Shown: piece after piece, positions 31,652 through 40,254 of the stretch | Position numbering within the stretch: the stretch's first letter is position 1 | How the letters are laid out: each line of letters starts with the position of its first letter | Notes under the pieces: generated by a model | Told to the model about the DNA's origin: nothing | Database searches by the model: none | The model's input: only the letters and a program-made list of their open reading frames with translations | Position numbers and translations under genes: made by a program | Source: Microbacterium sufflavum | GTDB lineage: Bacteria; Actinomycetota; Actinomycetes; Actinomycetales; Microbacteriaceae | Assembly: GCF_023101165.1 (NCBI RefSeq) | Contig: NZ_CP078076.1 | Location: 1,550,001-1,614,000, forward strand | Length of the DNA: 64,000 nt | Direction of reading: 5' to 3'

Positions 31652-33360
31652 GTCGTCGCCCCTCCCCGCCGCCCGCCCTGCCCGGCTTCACCTATGTGGA
31701 GCCGCTGGGCACGGGCGGCTTCGCCGACGTCTTCCTGTACGAGCAGGAGATGCCGCGGCGCCGGGTCGCGGTGAAGGTGCTGCTCGCCGACCGCATCTCC
31801 AGCGGAGCGGCACAGGAGTTCGCCGACGAGGCGAACGTGATGGCGATGCTGTCCACGCACCCCGCGATCGTCACGATCTATCAGGCGGGTGTCGCGGGCG
31901 ACGGGCGCCCGTACCTGGTGATGGAGTACTGCCCGCGGCCGAACCTGCAGCTGCGCTCGCGCAAGGAGCCGTTCTCGGTGGCCGAGGCGCTGCGCGTCGG
32001 CGTCCAGGTCGCGGGGGCCGTGGAGACCGCGCATCGTGCGGGCGTGCTGCACCGCGACATCAAGCCGGCGAACATCCTCGTCACGGAGTACAACCGTCCG
32101 GCCCTGACCGACTTCGGCATCGCGTCCACCACGGGCGCGACGGGCGAGGCGTCGGGCATGTCGATCCCGTGGTCGCCGCCGGAGTCGTTCGCCGAGCCGC
32201 CGCAGAGCGGTCCGCGCACCGACGTGTGGGCGCTGGGTGCCACGCTGTACACGCTGCTCGCGGGGCGTTCGCCGTTCGAGCGCCCGGGGGAGCGCAACTC
32301 CAGCGCCGACCTGATCGAGCGCATCGAACGGGCGGCGCTGCCCCCGCTCGGCCGTCCCGACTCGCCCGAGAGCCTGCAGCGGCTGCTCGAGCGGGCGATG
32401 GCCAAGAACCCCGACGACCGCTTCCCGAGCGCGGTCGCCTTCGCCCGGGCGCTGCAGAAGGTGCAGATCGAGCTGTCGCACTCGGTCACGCCGATCGACA
32501 TCGTCGACGACCACCCGCCCGCGGAAGACCTGGAGGACGACAACGACGGCCTGACCCGGGTGCGGGAGATCGTCAGCATCGACCCCGGCATGTCCACCTC
32601 GACGCGGCCGTCGGCGGCCACGCAGCCCAAGGGTCCGTCGGTCGTGGTGCCCGATGCCCCGCGGTTCGACTCCCCGCCGCGTCCGGAGCCCGACGTGGAG
32701 CAGACGCAGCGTCGCGACACCGCCGCGACCGCCGCCGCTGCACCCGCGACCGGCACCGCCGGCACCCTCGCCGCCGCGGCCTCCGCCCCCTCGAGCCCCG
32801 CCGCGCCCGGCCCCGACCGCGACGACCGCACGATCCTGCGTCCGCCGCAGGTCGTGCAGCCCGAGGCCCCCGCGCCCGTGCGCGCTCCCGAGCCGGTCGC
32901 TCCGGCCGTCCAGGCCCCGGCCGACGCGGAGCCGTCCGCCCCGCGGTCGCGCCGCGGGCTGTGGATCGGGCTCGCCGCGGCCGCGGTGGTCGTGGTCGTC
33001 GGCGGCATCGTGGGCCTCAACGTGCTCGTGTCCGGCCTCACGCCCGACCCGGGGCCGGAGAGCACCGAGTCCGCGGTCGACCCGCAGGACCCGGTGTCCG
33101 ACGCGGTGCCCAAGGTCACCGAGCTCGCGGGCACCCGGGCCGGGGAGCAGGTCACGTTCACGTGGCAGAACCCCGACCCGCAGGAGGACGACAGCTTCAT
33201 CTGGACCGAGACCGGCAGCGCGGCCGACGGAGCCGTGAAGCAGGTGGCGGAGCCGACCGTCACGTTCGCCCCGGCGTCGGCCGGCGAGGTGTGCATCGAG
33301 GTCATGCTGCGCCGCGGCGACGGCAGGGCGTCCGAGCCCGTGACGGGGTGCGTGGAGTGA
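31648..33360 (+). CDS. Transmembrane Ser/Thr protein kinase with Fn3-like outer domain
   Basis: 570 residues. An N-terminal Hanks-type kinase (about 10-275) has GTGGFADV, Lys43 of AVKVLL, HRDIKPANIL (Asp137) and DFG (Asp155), so it should be active. A juxtamembrane Pro/Ala-rich segment is followed by one transmembrane helix (about 434-458) and an outer domain of about 105 residues with an Fn3-like look and two cysteines (GEVCIEV, TGCVE). PASTA repeats, usual in cell-wall-sensing PknB, are absent. GTG at 31648 overlaps the preceding stop. It is the only kinase of the operon and the natural writer for the FHA proteins. Confidence 0.93.
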   Translation: MSRRPSPPPALPGFTYVEPLGTGGFADVFLYEQEMPRRRVAVKVLLADRISSGAAQEFADEANVMAMLSTHPAIVTIYQAGVAGDGRPYLVMEYCPRPNLQLRSRKEPFSVAEALRVGVQVAGAVETAHRAGVLHRDIKPANILVTEYNRPALTDFGIASTTGATGEASGMSIPWSPPESFAEPPQSGPRTDVWALGATLYTLLAGRSPFERPGERNSSADLIERIERAALPPLGRPDSPESLQRLLERAMAKNPDDRFPSAVAFARALQKVQIELSHSVTPIDIVDDHPPAEDLEDDNDGLTRVREIVSIDPGMSTSTRPSAATQPKGPSVVVPDAPRFDSPPRPEPDVEQTQRRDTAATAAAAPATGTAGTLAAAASAPSSPAAPGPDRDDRTILRPPQVVQPEAPAPVRAPEPVAPAVQAPADAEPSAPRSRRGLWIGLAAAAVVVVVGGIVGLNVLVSGLTPDPGPESTESAVDPQDPVSDAVPKVTELAGTRAGEQVTFTWQNPDPQEDDSFIWTETGSAADGAVKQVAEPTVTFAPASAGEVCIEVMLRRGDGRASEPVTGCVE

Positions 33361-34082
33361 GCGCGGTGGCGGGGGTCACGGTCGAGTTCGCGGGCGAGTA
33401 CTACCCGATCGACCACGGGAACCGGTTCGTGGTCGGGCGCGAGGGCGACCTGGCCCTCGACGACAACCTGTTCCTGCACCGGCACTTCCTGGAGATCAGC
33501 GAGGGCGACGGCCTGTGGTGGCTGACGAACATCGGCACCCGCCTCACAGCCACCGTCACCGACTCGGCCGGCGGTGTGCAGGCGTGGCTCGCGCCGGGGG
33601 CGCGGCTGCCGCTCGTGTTCGAGACCACCACGGTGGTCTTCAGCGCGGGACCGACCACGTACGAGCTGGTGCTGCACGCCGCGGAGCCCGCGTTCCGTGC
33701 CACCAAGCGCGACTACGACGACGACGGCATGTCCACGATCGGCGACGTGCCGCTCACGCTGAGCCAGAAGCTGCTGATCCTGGCGCTCGCCGAGCCGCAG
33801 CTTCGTCGCGACGGCACGGGCATGAGCGAGATCCCGTCGTCGGCCAAGGCGGCCGAGCGGCTCGGGTGGACGGTCACGCGGTTCAACCGCAAGCTCGACA
33901 ACGTGTGCGACAAGTTCGACCGCGTCGGCGTGCCCGGCATGCGCGGCGGTCAGCGCAGCTTCGCGACCAACCGCCGTGCGCGTCTGGTGGAGCACGTGAT
34001 CGCGTCGCGTCTCGTCACGAAGGACGACCTCCCGCTGCTGGACGCCCCGCAGCCGAGCGAGGCAGAGGGAGACAACGAGTGA
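33357..34082 (+). CDS. FHA plus helix-turn-helix protein
   Basis: 241 residues. GTG at 33357 is chosen because it gives a GTGA overlap with the kinase stop. Residues about 8-105 form a somewhat divergent FHA domain (FVVGREGDLALDD, HRHFLEI, NIGTRLTATV). Residues about 130-225 look like a winged helix or helix-turn-helix (LTLSQKLLILALAEPQL, then SSAKAAERLGWTVTRFNRKLDNVCDKF). This combination suggests a phosphorylation-responsive transcription factor, and it is a candidate to bind the palindrome shared by the three island promoters (inference). The stop overlaps the EssC-like gene start. Confidence 0.8.
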   Translation: MSAVAGVTVEFAGEYYPIDHGNRFVVGREGDLALDDNLFLHRHFLEISEGDGLWWLTNIGTRLTATVTDSAGGVQAWLAPGARLPLVFETTTVVFSAGPTTYELVLHAAEPAFRATKRDYDDDGMSTIGDVPLTLSQKLLILALAEPQLRRDGTGMSEIPSSAKAAERLGWTVTRFNRKLDNVCDKFDRVGVPGMRGGQRSFATNRRARLVEHVIASRLVTKDDLPLLDAPQPSEAEGDNE

Positions 34083-37000
34083 AGGTACGGCTGACCCTGC
34101 TGCGTCAGGGCGCGGCATCCAGCGACATCGAGGTCACGGCGGAGAGCACGGCGACGATCGGCGAGATCGCCGCGATGATCGTGCGCGCCGATCCGCTGGG
34201 CTCCTTCGCGCACGCCGACCCGGCCGCCGTGACCCTGGAGGCGTACAGCTCGGTGGTGTCGGGGGCGGGCGACCTGCTCGCGCCGGAGTCCACGTTCGCG
34301 CACGTCGGACTGGCGCACGGCGCCACGGTCCGTGTGGTCCCCGCGTCGTACGAGCAGCGTCCCGTGGTCGGCCGCATGGAGGTCGGTGCGGGCCCCGGTG
34401 CGCGCTCGATCGCGCTGACCCGCGGCACGATCGTGCTCGGTCGCGACGAGTCGTGCGACGTGGTGATCGACGACCCGCTGGTGTCGAAGAAGCACGCGCG
34501 ACTGGAGATCGGCGACCGTGTCGAGCTGATCGACCTGAACTCCGCAAACGGCATCCTCGTCGACGGCGCCTCGGTCGTGCGCCTGGTGGCGGCGGAGGGC
34601 GAGCTGTCGGTCGTGCTGGGCGACACCCCCGTGCGCGTCAAGGTCGAGGCGGGTGCCACGACGCCGTCGCCCGCGGAGGCCTCCATCCGCCAGGTCGAGT
34701 TCGTGCGCTCGCCGCGCGTCGAGGAGCGGTACCTGGGCGAGGAGCTCGACGGCACCGACCTCCCCGTGCCCGCCCGCAAGCAGCCGTTCCCGCTGCTGAC
34801 GCTCGTCGCCCCGCTGCTCATGGGCGGCGCGATGTACGCGTTCACGCAGAACCTGCTGTCGATCATGTTCGTGGCGCTGTCGCCGCTGCTGATGATCGGC
34901 ACGTGGCTCACCACGAAGAACCAGCAGAAGCGCGAGCTGGAAGAGGACAAGAAGCGCTTCGAGGAGCAGCTGGAGCGCCTGGACGCGCGGCTGCAGAGCG
35001 AGCGCGACCGGGAGATCGATGTGCGCCGCCGCGAGGTGCCGCTGCTGCGCGAGATCAGCGACGCCGCGCTCACCGCCGGTCCGCTGGTGTGGACGCGGCG
35101 CACCGAGCACTGGTCGTTCCTGCACGTGCGACTCGGGATCGGCGACACCGCCTCGCGCAGCTCGGTGAAGGACTCCAACGGCCGCGACCGCGCGATCCCG
35201 GAGTACGTCGACCGCCTGGACGCGGTCGTCGAGGCGACCAGGATCGTGCCGCAGGTGCCGATCCTGGAGGACCTGACCGACGTCGGCGCGCTCGGCATCG
35301 CGGGCCTCGGCGGCCGCTCGACCGGATACGCCAGGGCCCTGCTCGCGCAGCTCGCCGGGCTGCACGCACCCGCCGATGTCGGGGTGGTGGGCCTGTGGGG
35401 TCCGCGCTGGGGCGCTCAGCTGGCCGATGCGAAGTGGCTGCCGCACGCGTGGTCGGCGCAGGCCGTGCTGGGTGTGCAGCCGATCGGCGACGGTCCCACC
35501 TCGGCTGGGCAGATCGTCGCGCGCCTGGAGGAGCTGATCGCGCAGCGCTCGAACCGCAGCGGCGACGCGGTGGAGCTCGGGGCGCTGGAGGCCGAGAAGG
35601 CCGCGACGAACAGCGGCTCGAAGGTCGGCGAGGACTCCCGCAGCCGTCATGACGCGGTGCCCAAGCCCGCGATCGTCGTGCTGATCGCGCCGGACGCCCC
35701 GGTCGACCGCGGCCGCCTGATCCAGCTGTCCGAGCGTGCGGCCACCCGCGGCATCTTCCCGGTCTGGCTCACGGAGGACGCGGCCGCCCTGCCCGCGTCG
35801 TGCCGCACGTTCGTCGAGCTCGGGTCGACCGACAGCGCGCACTTCGTCCGGCTCGGCGAGGTGATCGACGACCTGTCCGTCGACGAGCTCACGCGGGAGC
35901 AGTTCGCGGTGTTCGCGCGCGCTCTGGCGCGTCTGACCGACGCGGGCGAGGTCGCCCTGGACCGCAGCGACGTGCCGCGCACGATCTCGATGCTGCACCT
36001 GCTCGGCCGCGACATGGCCACGCAGCCGGAGAGCGTGATCGACCGGTGGACGCAGAACGACTCGCTGCACTCCCGGCGCAAGGTCGGCTCCGCGCGCCGG
36101 TACCAGCCGAAGCTCCGCGCCCTGGTCGGCGCGGGGGCGGAGGGCGCCCTGCAGCTCGACCTCCGGCAGCAGGGCCCGCACGCGCTCGTGGGCGGGACCA
36201 CCGGTTCCGGCAAGAGCGAGTTCCTGCAGGCGTGGGTGCTCGGCATGGCGACCGAGTACAGCCCGGAGCGCCTGACGTTCCTCTTCGTGGACTACAAGGG
36301 CGGCTCGGCGTTCGCGGATTGTGTGAGCCTGCCGCACTGCGTGGGCATCGTGACCGACCTGAACGAGCACCTGGTGCGCCGCGTGCTGGTCAGCCTCCGC
36401 GCCGAGCTGCACTACCGGGAGCACCTGTTCAACCGCAAGAAGGCGAAGGACATCCTGGAGCTGGAGCGCGCGGGCGACCCGCAGGCCCCGCCCGCCCTGG
36501 TGCTCGTGATCGACGAGTTCGCGGCGCTGGCGAAGGAGGTGCCGGAGTTCGTCGACGGCGTGATCGACATCGCCCAGCGCGGGCGCTCCCTCGGCATCCA
36601 CCTCATCATGGCCACGCAGCGTCCGGCCGGTGTCATCAAGGACAACCTGCGGGCGAACACGAACCTCCGGGTCGCGCTGCGCATGGCCGACGAGACCGAC
36701 AGCAACGACGTGATCGGCACGAAGGACGCGGCGCTGTTCGATCCGGGCACGCCCGGCCGCGGCATCGCGAAGACGGGTCCCGGCCGCATGACGCTGTTCC
36801 AGTCGGCGTACTCGGGCGGCTGGAGCCTGGGGGAGGACGACGGCACCGACGTCTCCATCGCCGCGTTCGGCTCGACGGACCAGGGCCCGTGGGAGCTGCC
36901 GATCGACGAGAACGCGGTCGTGGTCGACGACGACCTCGGCCCGAACGACCAGCAGCGTCTGGTGAGCACGATGGTGCTCGCCGCGCAGGCCGCGCAGGTC

Positions 37001-38551
37001 GCCCAGCCGCGGCGTCCGTGGCTCGACGAGCTGGCGCCGACGTTCGACCAGCTCAAGCTGCCGCAGCGCACCGATGCGGCCCTGCTGCTCGGCGTGATCG
37101 ACGAGCCCGAGCGTCAGGAGCAGGTGCCGTTCCACTTCCTGCCCGACACCGAGGGCCACATGGTCATCTACGGCACCAGCGGCTCCGGCAAGTCGGCGGC
37201 CCTGCGCACGCTCGCGGTGTCGGCGGGCATCACGCCGCGCGGCGGACCCGTGCACGTGTACGGTCTCGACTTCGGCTCGGGCGCGCTGCGCATGCTGGAG
37301 CCCCTGCCCCACGTGGGTTCGGTCATCTCGGGCGACGACGCCGAGCGGGTCGCCCGGCTGTTCGCGACGCTGCGTCAGGAGCTCGACCGCCGCGGCGACG
37401 CGTATTCGGCGGTGGGCGCGGCGACCCTCACCGAATACCGGCAGCTGTCGGGCAAGAGCGACGAGCCGCGCATCGTGGTGCTGATCGACGGGTTCGCGGC
37501 GTTCCGCAACGACTACGAGGCCGTGATCGGCCGCACCGACACGTACAACGCGCTGCAGGAGGTGCTGTCCGACGGCCGTGCGGTCGGCATCCACGTGGTG
37601 CTGTCGGCCGACCGGTTCCAGAGCATCCCGAGCGCGCTGAACGCGATGATCCAGCGCCGCGTGGTGCTGCGCATGGCCGACACCGACGCGTACAACATCC
37701 TCAACGTGCCCAAGGACGTGCTCACGCCGGAATCGGTGCCGGGGCGTGCGATCGTGGGCGAGAACGAGGCGCAGATCGCGATCATCGGCGGTACGCGCAG
37801 CATGAAGGAGCAGTCGCTGGCGATCGAGCGGATGGCCGCGTCGATGTCGCGCCGCGGCGTGCCCGACGCGCCGCCGGTGCGTGCGCTGCCGCTCAGCTAC
37901 GGGCTGGAGGAGGTGCCGGCGACGGTCGGCGACCAGCTCGTGGTGGGTCTGGCGGACAGCGACCTCGGTCCGTTCGGCATCGAGCCGACCGGCACGTTCG
38001 TGATCGCCGGTCCGCCCGCGAGCGGCAAGAGCAACGCGCTGGCCGCGATCACGCAGCAGGTGCTGCGGGCGCGACCGGGCACGCCGACGCTGTTCCTCGG
38101 GTCGACCCGCTCCCCGGCGCGCCACGCGGTGTCGTGGACCGCGACGGCGGCGGACGGCATCAGCGGCACCGCGGCCGTGGCCGAGATCGTGGAGAAGGCC
38201 GAGCAGGGCCTGAAGCCGGTCGTGGCGGTGGAGGGCGTCGCGGAGTTCGCGTCGTCGCTGCTCGAGATGCCGCTGTCCGACCTGGTCAAGCGCGCGACGC
38301 GCGGCGAGCTGCTGCTGCTGTTCACGGGCGACACGAGCGAGTGGACCAGCAACTTCGGGCTGCTCGGCGAGATCAAGCAGGCGCGGCGCGGTGTGGTGCT
38401 CCAGCCGGAGACGATCGACGGCGAGCTCGTGCTCAAGGCGCCCCTGCCCCGCATCGGCCGCGGCGAGTTCCCGGTCGGCCGGGCGGTGCTGGCGCAGCGC
38501 GGCAAGATCGTGCGGGTGCAGTTCCCGCTCGTGGTCCCCGAGACCGTCTGA
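34079..38551 (+). CDS. EssC/EccC-like FtsK/SpoIIIE triple ATPase of a type VII-like secretion system
   Basis: 1490 residues, the size of EssC. Order: a ubiquitin-like N-terminus (about 1-92), an FHA domain (about 100-185; VLGRDESCDVVIDDPLVSKKH, NSANGILVDG), two transmembrane helices (about 237-257 and 261-279), a coiled coil (about 280-315) and three FtsK/SpoIIIE domains. D1 has Walker A Lys712 (GTTGSGKSE) and Walker B VLVIDEF, so it should hydrolyse ATP. D2 has Lys1038 (GTSGSGKS) but Walker B reads LIDGF. D3 has Lys1317 (GPPASGKS) but no acidic Walker B. An active D1 with weakened D2/D3 is typical of EccC/EssC. It is the presumed motor that drives export of WXG100-type substrates. GTG start overlaps the upstream stop. 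Confidence 0.93.
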   Translation: MKVRLTLLRQGAASSDIEVTAESTATIGEIAAMIVRADPLGSFAHADPAAVTLEAYSSVVSGAGDLLAPESTFAHVGLAHGATVRVVPASYEQRPVVGRMEVGAGPGARSIALTRGTIVLGRDESCDVVIDDPLVSKKHARLEIGDRVELIDLNSANGILVDGASVVRLVAAEGELSVVLGDTPVRVKVEAGATTPSPAEASIRQVEFVRSPRVEERYLGEELDGTDLPVPARKQPFPLLTLVAPLLMGGAMYAFTQNLLSIMFVALSPLLMIGTWLTTKNQQKRELEEDKKRFEEQLERLDARLQSERDREIDVRRREVPLLREISDAALTAGPLVWTRRTEHWSFLHVRLGIGDTASRSSVKDSNGRDRAIPEYVDRLDAVVEATRIVPQVPILEDLTDVGALGIAGLGGRSTGYARALLAQLAGLHAPADVGVVGLWGPRWGAQLADAKWLPHAWSAQAVLGVQPIGDGPTSAGQIVARLEELIAQRSNRSGDAVELGALEAEKAATNSGSKVGEDSRSRHDAVPKPAIVVLIAPDAPVDRGRLIQLSERAATRGIFPVWLTEDAAALPASCRTFVELGSTDSAHFVRLGEVIDDLSVDELTREQFAVFARALARLTDAGEVALDRSDVPRTISMLHLLGRDMATQPESVIDRWTQNDSLHSRRKVGSARRYQPKLRALVGAGAEGALQLDLRQQGPHALVGGTTGSGKSEFLQAWVLGMATEYSPERLTFLFVDYKGGSAFADCVSLPHCVGIVTDLNEHLVRRVLVSLRAELHYREHLFNRKKAKDILELERAGDPQAPPALVLVIDEFAALAKEVPEFVDGVIDIAQRGRSLGIHLIMATQRPAGVIKDNLRANTNLRVALRMADETDSNDVIGTKDAALFDPGTPGRGIAKTGPGRMTLFQSAYSGGWSLGEDDGTDVSIAAFGSTDQGPWELPIDENAVVVDDDLGPNDQQRLVSTMVLAAQAAQVAQPRRPWLDELAPTFDQLKLPQRTDAALLLGVIDEPERQEQVPFHFLPDTEGHMVIYGTSGSGKSAALRTLAVSAGITPRGGPVHVYGLDFGSGALRMLEPLPHVGSVISGDDAERVARLFATLRQELDRRGDAYSAVGAATLTEYRQLSGKSDEPRIVVLIDGFAAFRNDYEAVIGRTDTYNALQEVLSDGRAVGIHVVLSADRFQSIPSALNAMIQRRVVLRMADTDAYNILNVPKDVLTPESVPGRAIVGENEAQIAIIGGTRSMKEQSLAIERMAASMSRRGVPDAPPVRALPLSYGLEEVPATVGDQLVVGLADSDLGPFGIEPTGTFVIAGPPASGKSNALAAITQQVLRARPGTPTLFLGSTRSPARHAVSWTATAADGISGTAAVAEIVEKAEQGLKPVVAVEGVAEFASSLLEMPLSDLVKRATRGELLLLFTGDTSEWTSNFGLLGEIKQARRGVVLQPETIDGELVLKAPLPRIGRGEFPVGRAVLAQRGKIVRVQFPLVVPETV

Positions 38552-38655
38552 CCGGCGGCACGCCGCCGCCCATACGAAAGCCATAGCCCCGCCAGAGGCT
38601 CCTGATCATCGGGGCGGGCACCATGGTGACTCCCGACGCCCCCGAAGGAGCCGCC

Positions 38656-39621
38656 ATGAGCCCGAGTCCCGAACCCACGCCCACACCGCGGGGCCCCGCC
38701 TACGAGGGGCGACTGCTGCCGCGTACCGAGGAAGAGGTCGTCGATCAGGGGGCCGCGTTCGACCTGGGCACGCTGTTCAGCCGGCGCGGCGTGCTCGGGC
38801 TGGTGGGACTGGGGGCCGCGTCCGCCGCGCTCGCAGCCTGCGCGCCGCTGTCGTCCGGAGCCGGCACGACCGCCGCACCCACGGCCGACCCGGGGAGCGA
38901 CGGCACCGCGACGACGGGCGTGGACGGCGAGATCCCCGACGAGACGGCAGGCCCCTATCCGGGCGACGGCTCGAACGGCCCCGACGTGCTGGAGGAGTCC
39001 GGGATCGTCCGGCGCGACATCCGCTCGAGCATCGACGGGGGCGCGACGGCCGAGGGGGTGCCGCTGACGTTCGAGCTCACGGTGCTCGACCTCGCGAACG
39101 GCGGGGTGCCCTTCGCCGGGGTCGCCGTGTACGCGTGGCACTGCACGGCGCAGGGGGAGTACTCGATGTACTCCTCGGGCCTGGAGGATGTGACCTACCT
39201 CCGCGGCGTGCAGGTCGCGGATGCGGACGGCCGTGTCTCCTTCACGTCGATCTTCCCCGGCTGCTACTCGGGACGGTGGCCGCACATCCACTTCGAGGTG
39301 TACCCCGACGTCTCCGCGATCACCGACTCGACCGCTGCCATCGCGACCTCGCAGCTGGCGCTGCCCGAAGCCGCGTGCACGGCTGTGTACGCGCTGCCGG
39401 CCTACGACGGCTCGGCCGGGAACCTCGCGCAGACCTCGCTCGACGCCGACATGGTGTTCGGCGATGACGGGGGTGCCCTGCAGCTCGCGAGCATCGCCGG
39501 CGACACCGGCACCGGCTACCGCGCATCGCTCATGGTGGGCGTCGACACCACGACGACGCCGAGCGCCGGCGGCGCCCCGCAGGGTGGTCCCGGCGCGGGT
39601 GGGCGACCGCCGGGGAGCTGA
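38656..39621 (+). CDS. Exported intradiol ring-cleavage dioxygenase-like lipoprotein
   Basis: 321 residues. Around residues 40-62 there is a twin-arginine-like SRRGVLGLVGLG segment followed by a lipobox LAAC, preceded by a long 38-residue cytoplasmic lead. The catalytic fold (about 95-290) keeps all four ferric ligands of catechol dioxygenases: Tyr169 (GEYS), Tyr204 (GCYSG), His210 and His212 (PHIH). The C-terminus is Gly/Pro-rich. ATG 38656 is preferred over 38623 because AAGGAG lies five bases upstream. Substrate is unknown; surface-anchored members of this family are poorly characterised. It lies between the EssC-like gene and the WXG100 gene; its stop overlaps promoter B. Confidence 0.85.
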   Translation: MSPSPEPTPTPRGPAYEGRLLPRTEEEVVDQGAAFDLGTLFSRRGVLGLVGLGAASAALAACAPLSSGAGTTAAPTADPGSDGTATTGVDGEIPDETAGPYPGDGSNGPDVLEESGIVRRDIRSSIDGGATAEGVPLTFELTVLDLANGGVPFAGVAVYAWHCTAQGEYSMYSSGLEDVTYLRGVQVADADGRVSFTSIFPGCYSGRWPHIHFEVYPDVSAITDSTAAIATSQLALPEAACTAVYALPAYDGSAGNLAQTSLDADMVFGDDGGALQLASIAGDTGTGYRASLMVGVDTTTTPSAGGAPQGGPGAGGRPPGS

Positions 39622-39666
39622 TGGGGACTTCTCCCCATTTGCGTGGCGGGTGCCCTTCGTTACTCT
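39621..39666 (+). promoter_or_regulatory. Promoter B with ATGGGGA-N4-TCCCCAT operator, upstream of the WXG100 gene
   Basis: ATGGGGACTTCTCCCCAT (39621-39638) has perfect 7-bp arms around a 4-base spacer. It is followed after 22 bases by TACTCT (39661-39666), a -10 candidate. Geometry matches promoters A and C. The first base of the palindrome is the last base of the dioxygenase stop codon, so the WXG100 gene can be transcribed independently. Confidence 0.78.
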
Positions 39667-39719
39667 CGAAGAACAAGAACACCTCCGGCACCGGCCGGGG
39701 CGACCGGAAGGTAACACCA

Positions 39720-40016
39720 ATGACGAACCTCAAAGTCAGCTACGCCGACATGAAGGACGCTGCTGGCCGTCTCCGCACGGGCCAGCAGGACATCGAGACC
39801 CAGCTCAAGAACCTGCGCGCCTACGTGTCGCAGCTCGTCTCGGGCGGCTTCGTGACCACGTCCGCCTCGGGTGCGTTCGACGCCTCGTACGCGCAGTTCA
39901 ACCAGGGTGCCACCGCGACCATCGCGGGCATCGAGGGCATGGCCCGCTTCCTCGACGTCGCGGCCCAGTCGCTGCAGTCGACCGACGAGCAGCTCGCGGC
40001 GCAGATCCGCCAGTAA
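39720..40016 (+). CDS. WXG100-family-like protein (type VII substrate or chaperone)
   Basis: 98 residues, the standard WXG100 size, with two amphipathic helices around a turn: helix 1 about 5-42 (DMKDAAGRLRTGQQDIETQL), turn about 43-56 and helix 2 about 57-97. The W-x-G turn itself is not present; the position reads FVTTSASGAFDASY. A C-terminal YxxxD/E export signal is also not evident. This variant is nevertheless the usual form of small ESAT-6-like proteins in such loci (from memory). GGAAGG lies eight bases before ATG 39720. It has its own promoter and a strong terminator, consistent with high, separate expression. Confidence 0.87.
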   Translation: MTNLKVSYADMKDAAGRLRTGQQDIETQLKNLRAYVSQLVSGGFVTTSASGAFDASYAQFNQGATATIAGIEGMARFLDVAAQSLQSTDEQLAAQIRQ

Positions 40017-40027
40017 CGCCTCAGCGA

Positions 40028-40060
40028 GAAGAGGGGATGCCGATCCGGCATCCCCTCTTC
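40028..40060 (+). terminator. Terminator hairpin after the WXG100 gene
   Basis: A perfect 15-bp stem (GAAGAGGGGATGCCG at 40028-40042, complement at 40046-40060) with loop ATC, 12 bases after the stop, followed by TGCGTCT. Confidence 0.9.
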
Positions 40061-40166
40061 TGCGTCTCCGGGCGCTGTCCCCGACCCCGCACGAGGACGG
40101 ATGCGGCACGCTCCGCGTCACCCGCGTCGGCATATTGCCATGCGCATGACCCGTGCATACCGTGAC

Positions 40167-40202
40167 TTCCGAAACACGCTGACGGGGGCTGGCGTTTCGG
40201 AA
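40167..40202 (+). promoter_or_regulatory. Inverted repeat in the leader of the Gly/Tyr-rich protein gene
   Basis: TTCCGAAACACGC (40167-40179) pairs with GCGTTTCGGAA (40192-40202) with one bulged A and a 12-base loop rich in G. It lies 52 bases before the ATG. It could be an operator or a leader structure; a terminator is unlikely because no gene ends just upstream. Confidence 0.4.
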
Positions 40203-40254
40203 AGCACTCTCGTTTCGAGGCTTCATCCTGCCCGCAGCGGGAAAGGAAGAGATC

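Noticed and set aside
33950..38584. A 1544-codon open frame opposite the EssC-like ATPase gene
   Set aside because: Same GC-bias shadow: low-complexity Arg/Ala/His/Asp composition with no motif. The plus strand has three Walker A motifs.
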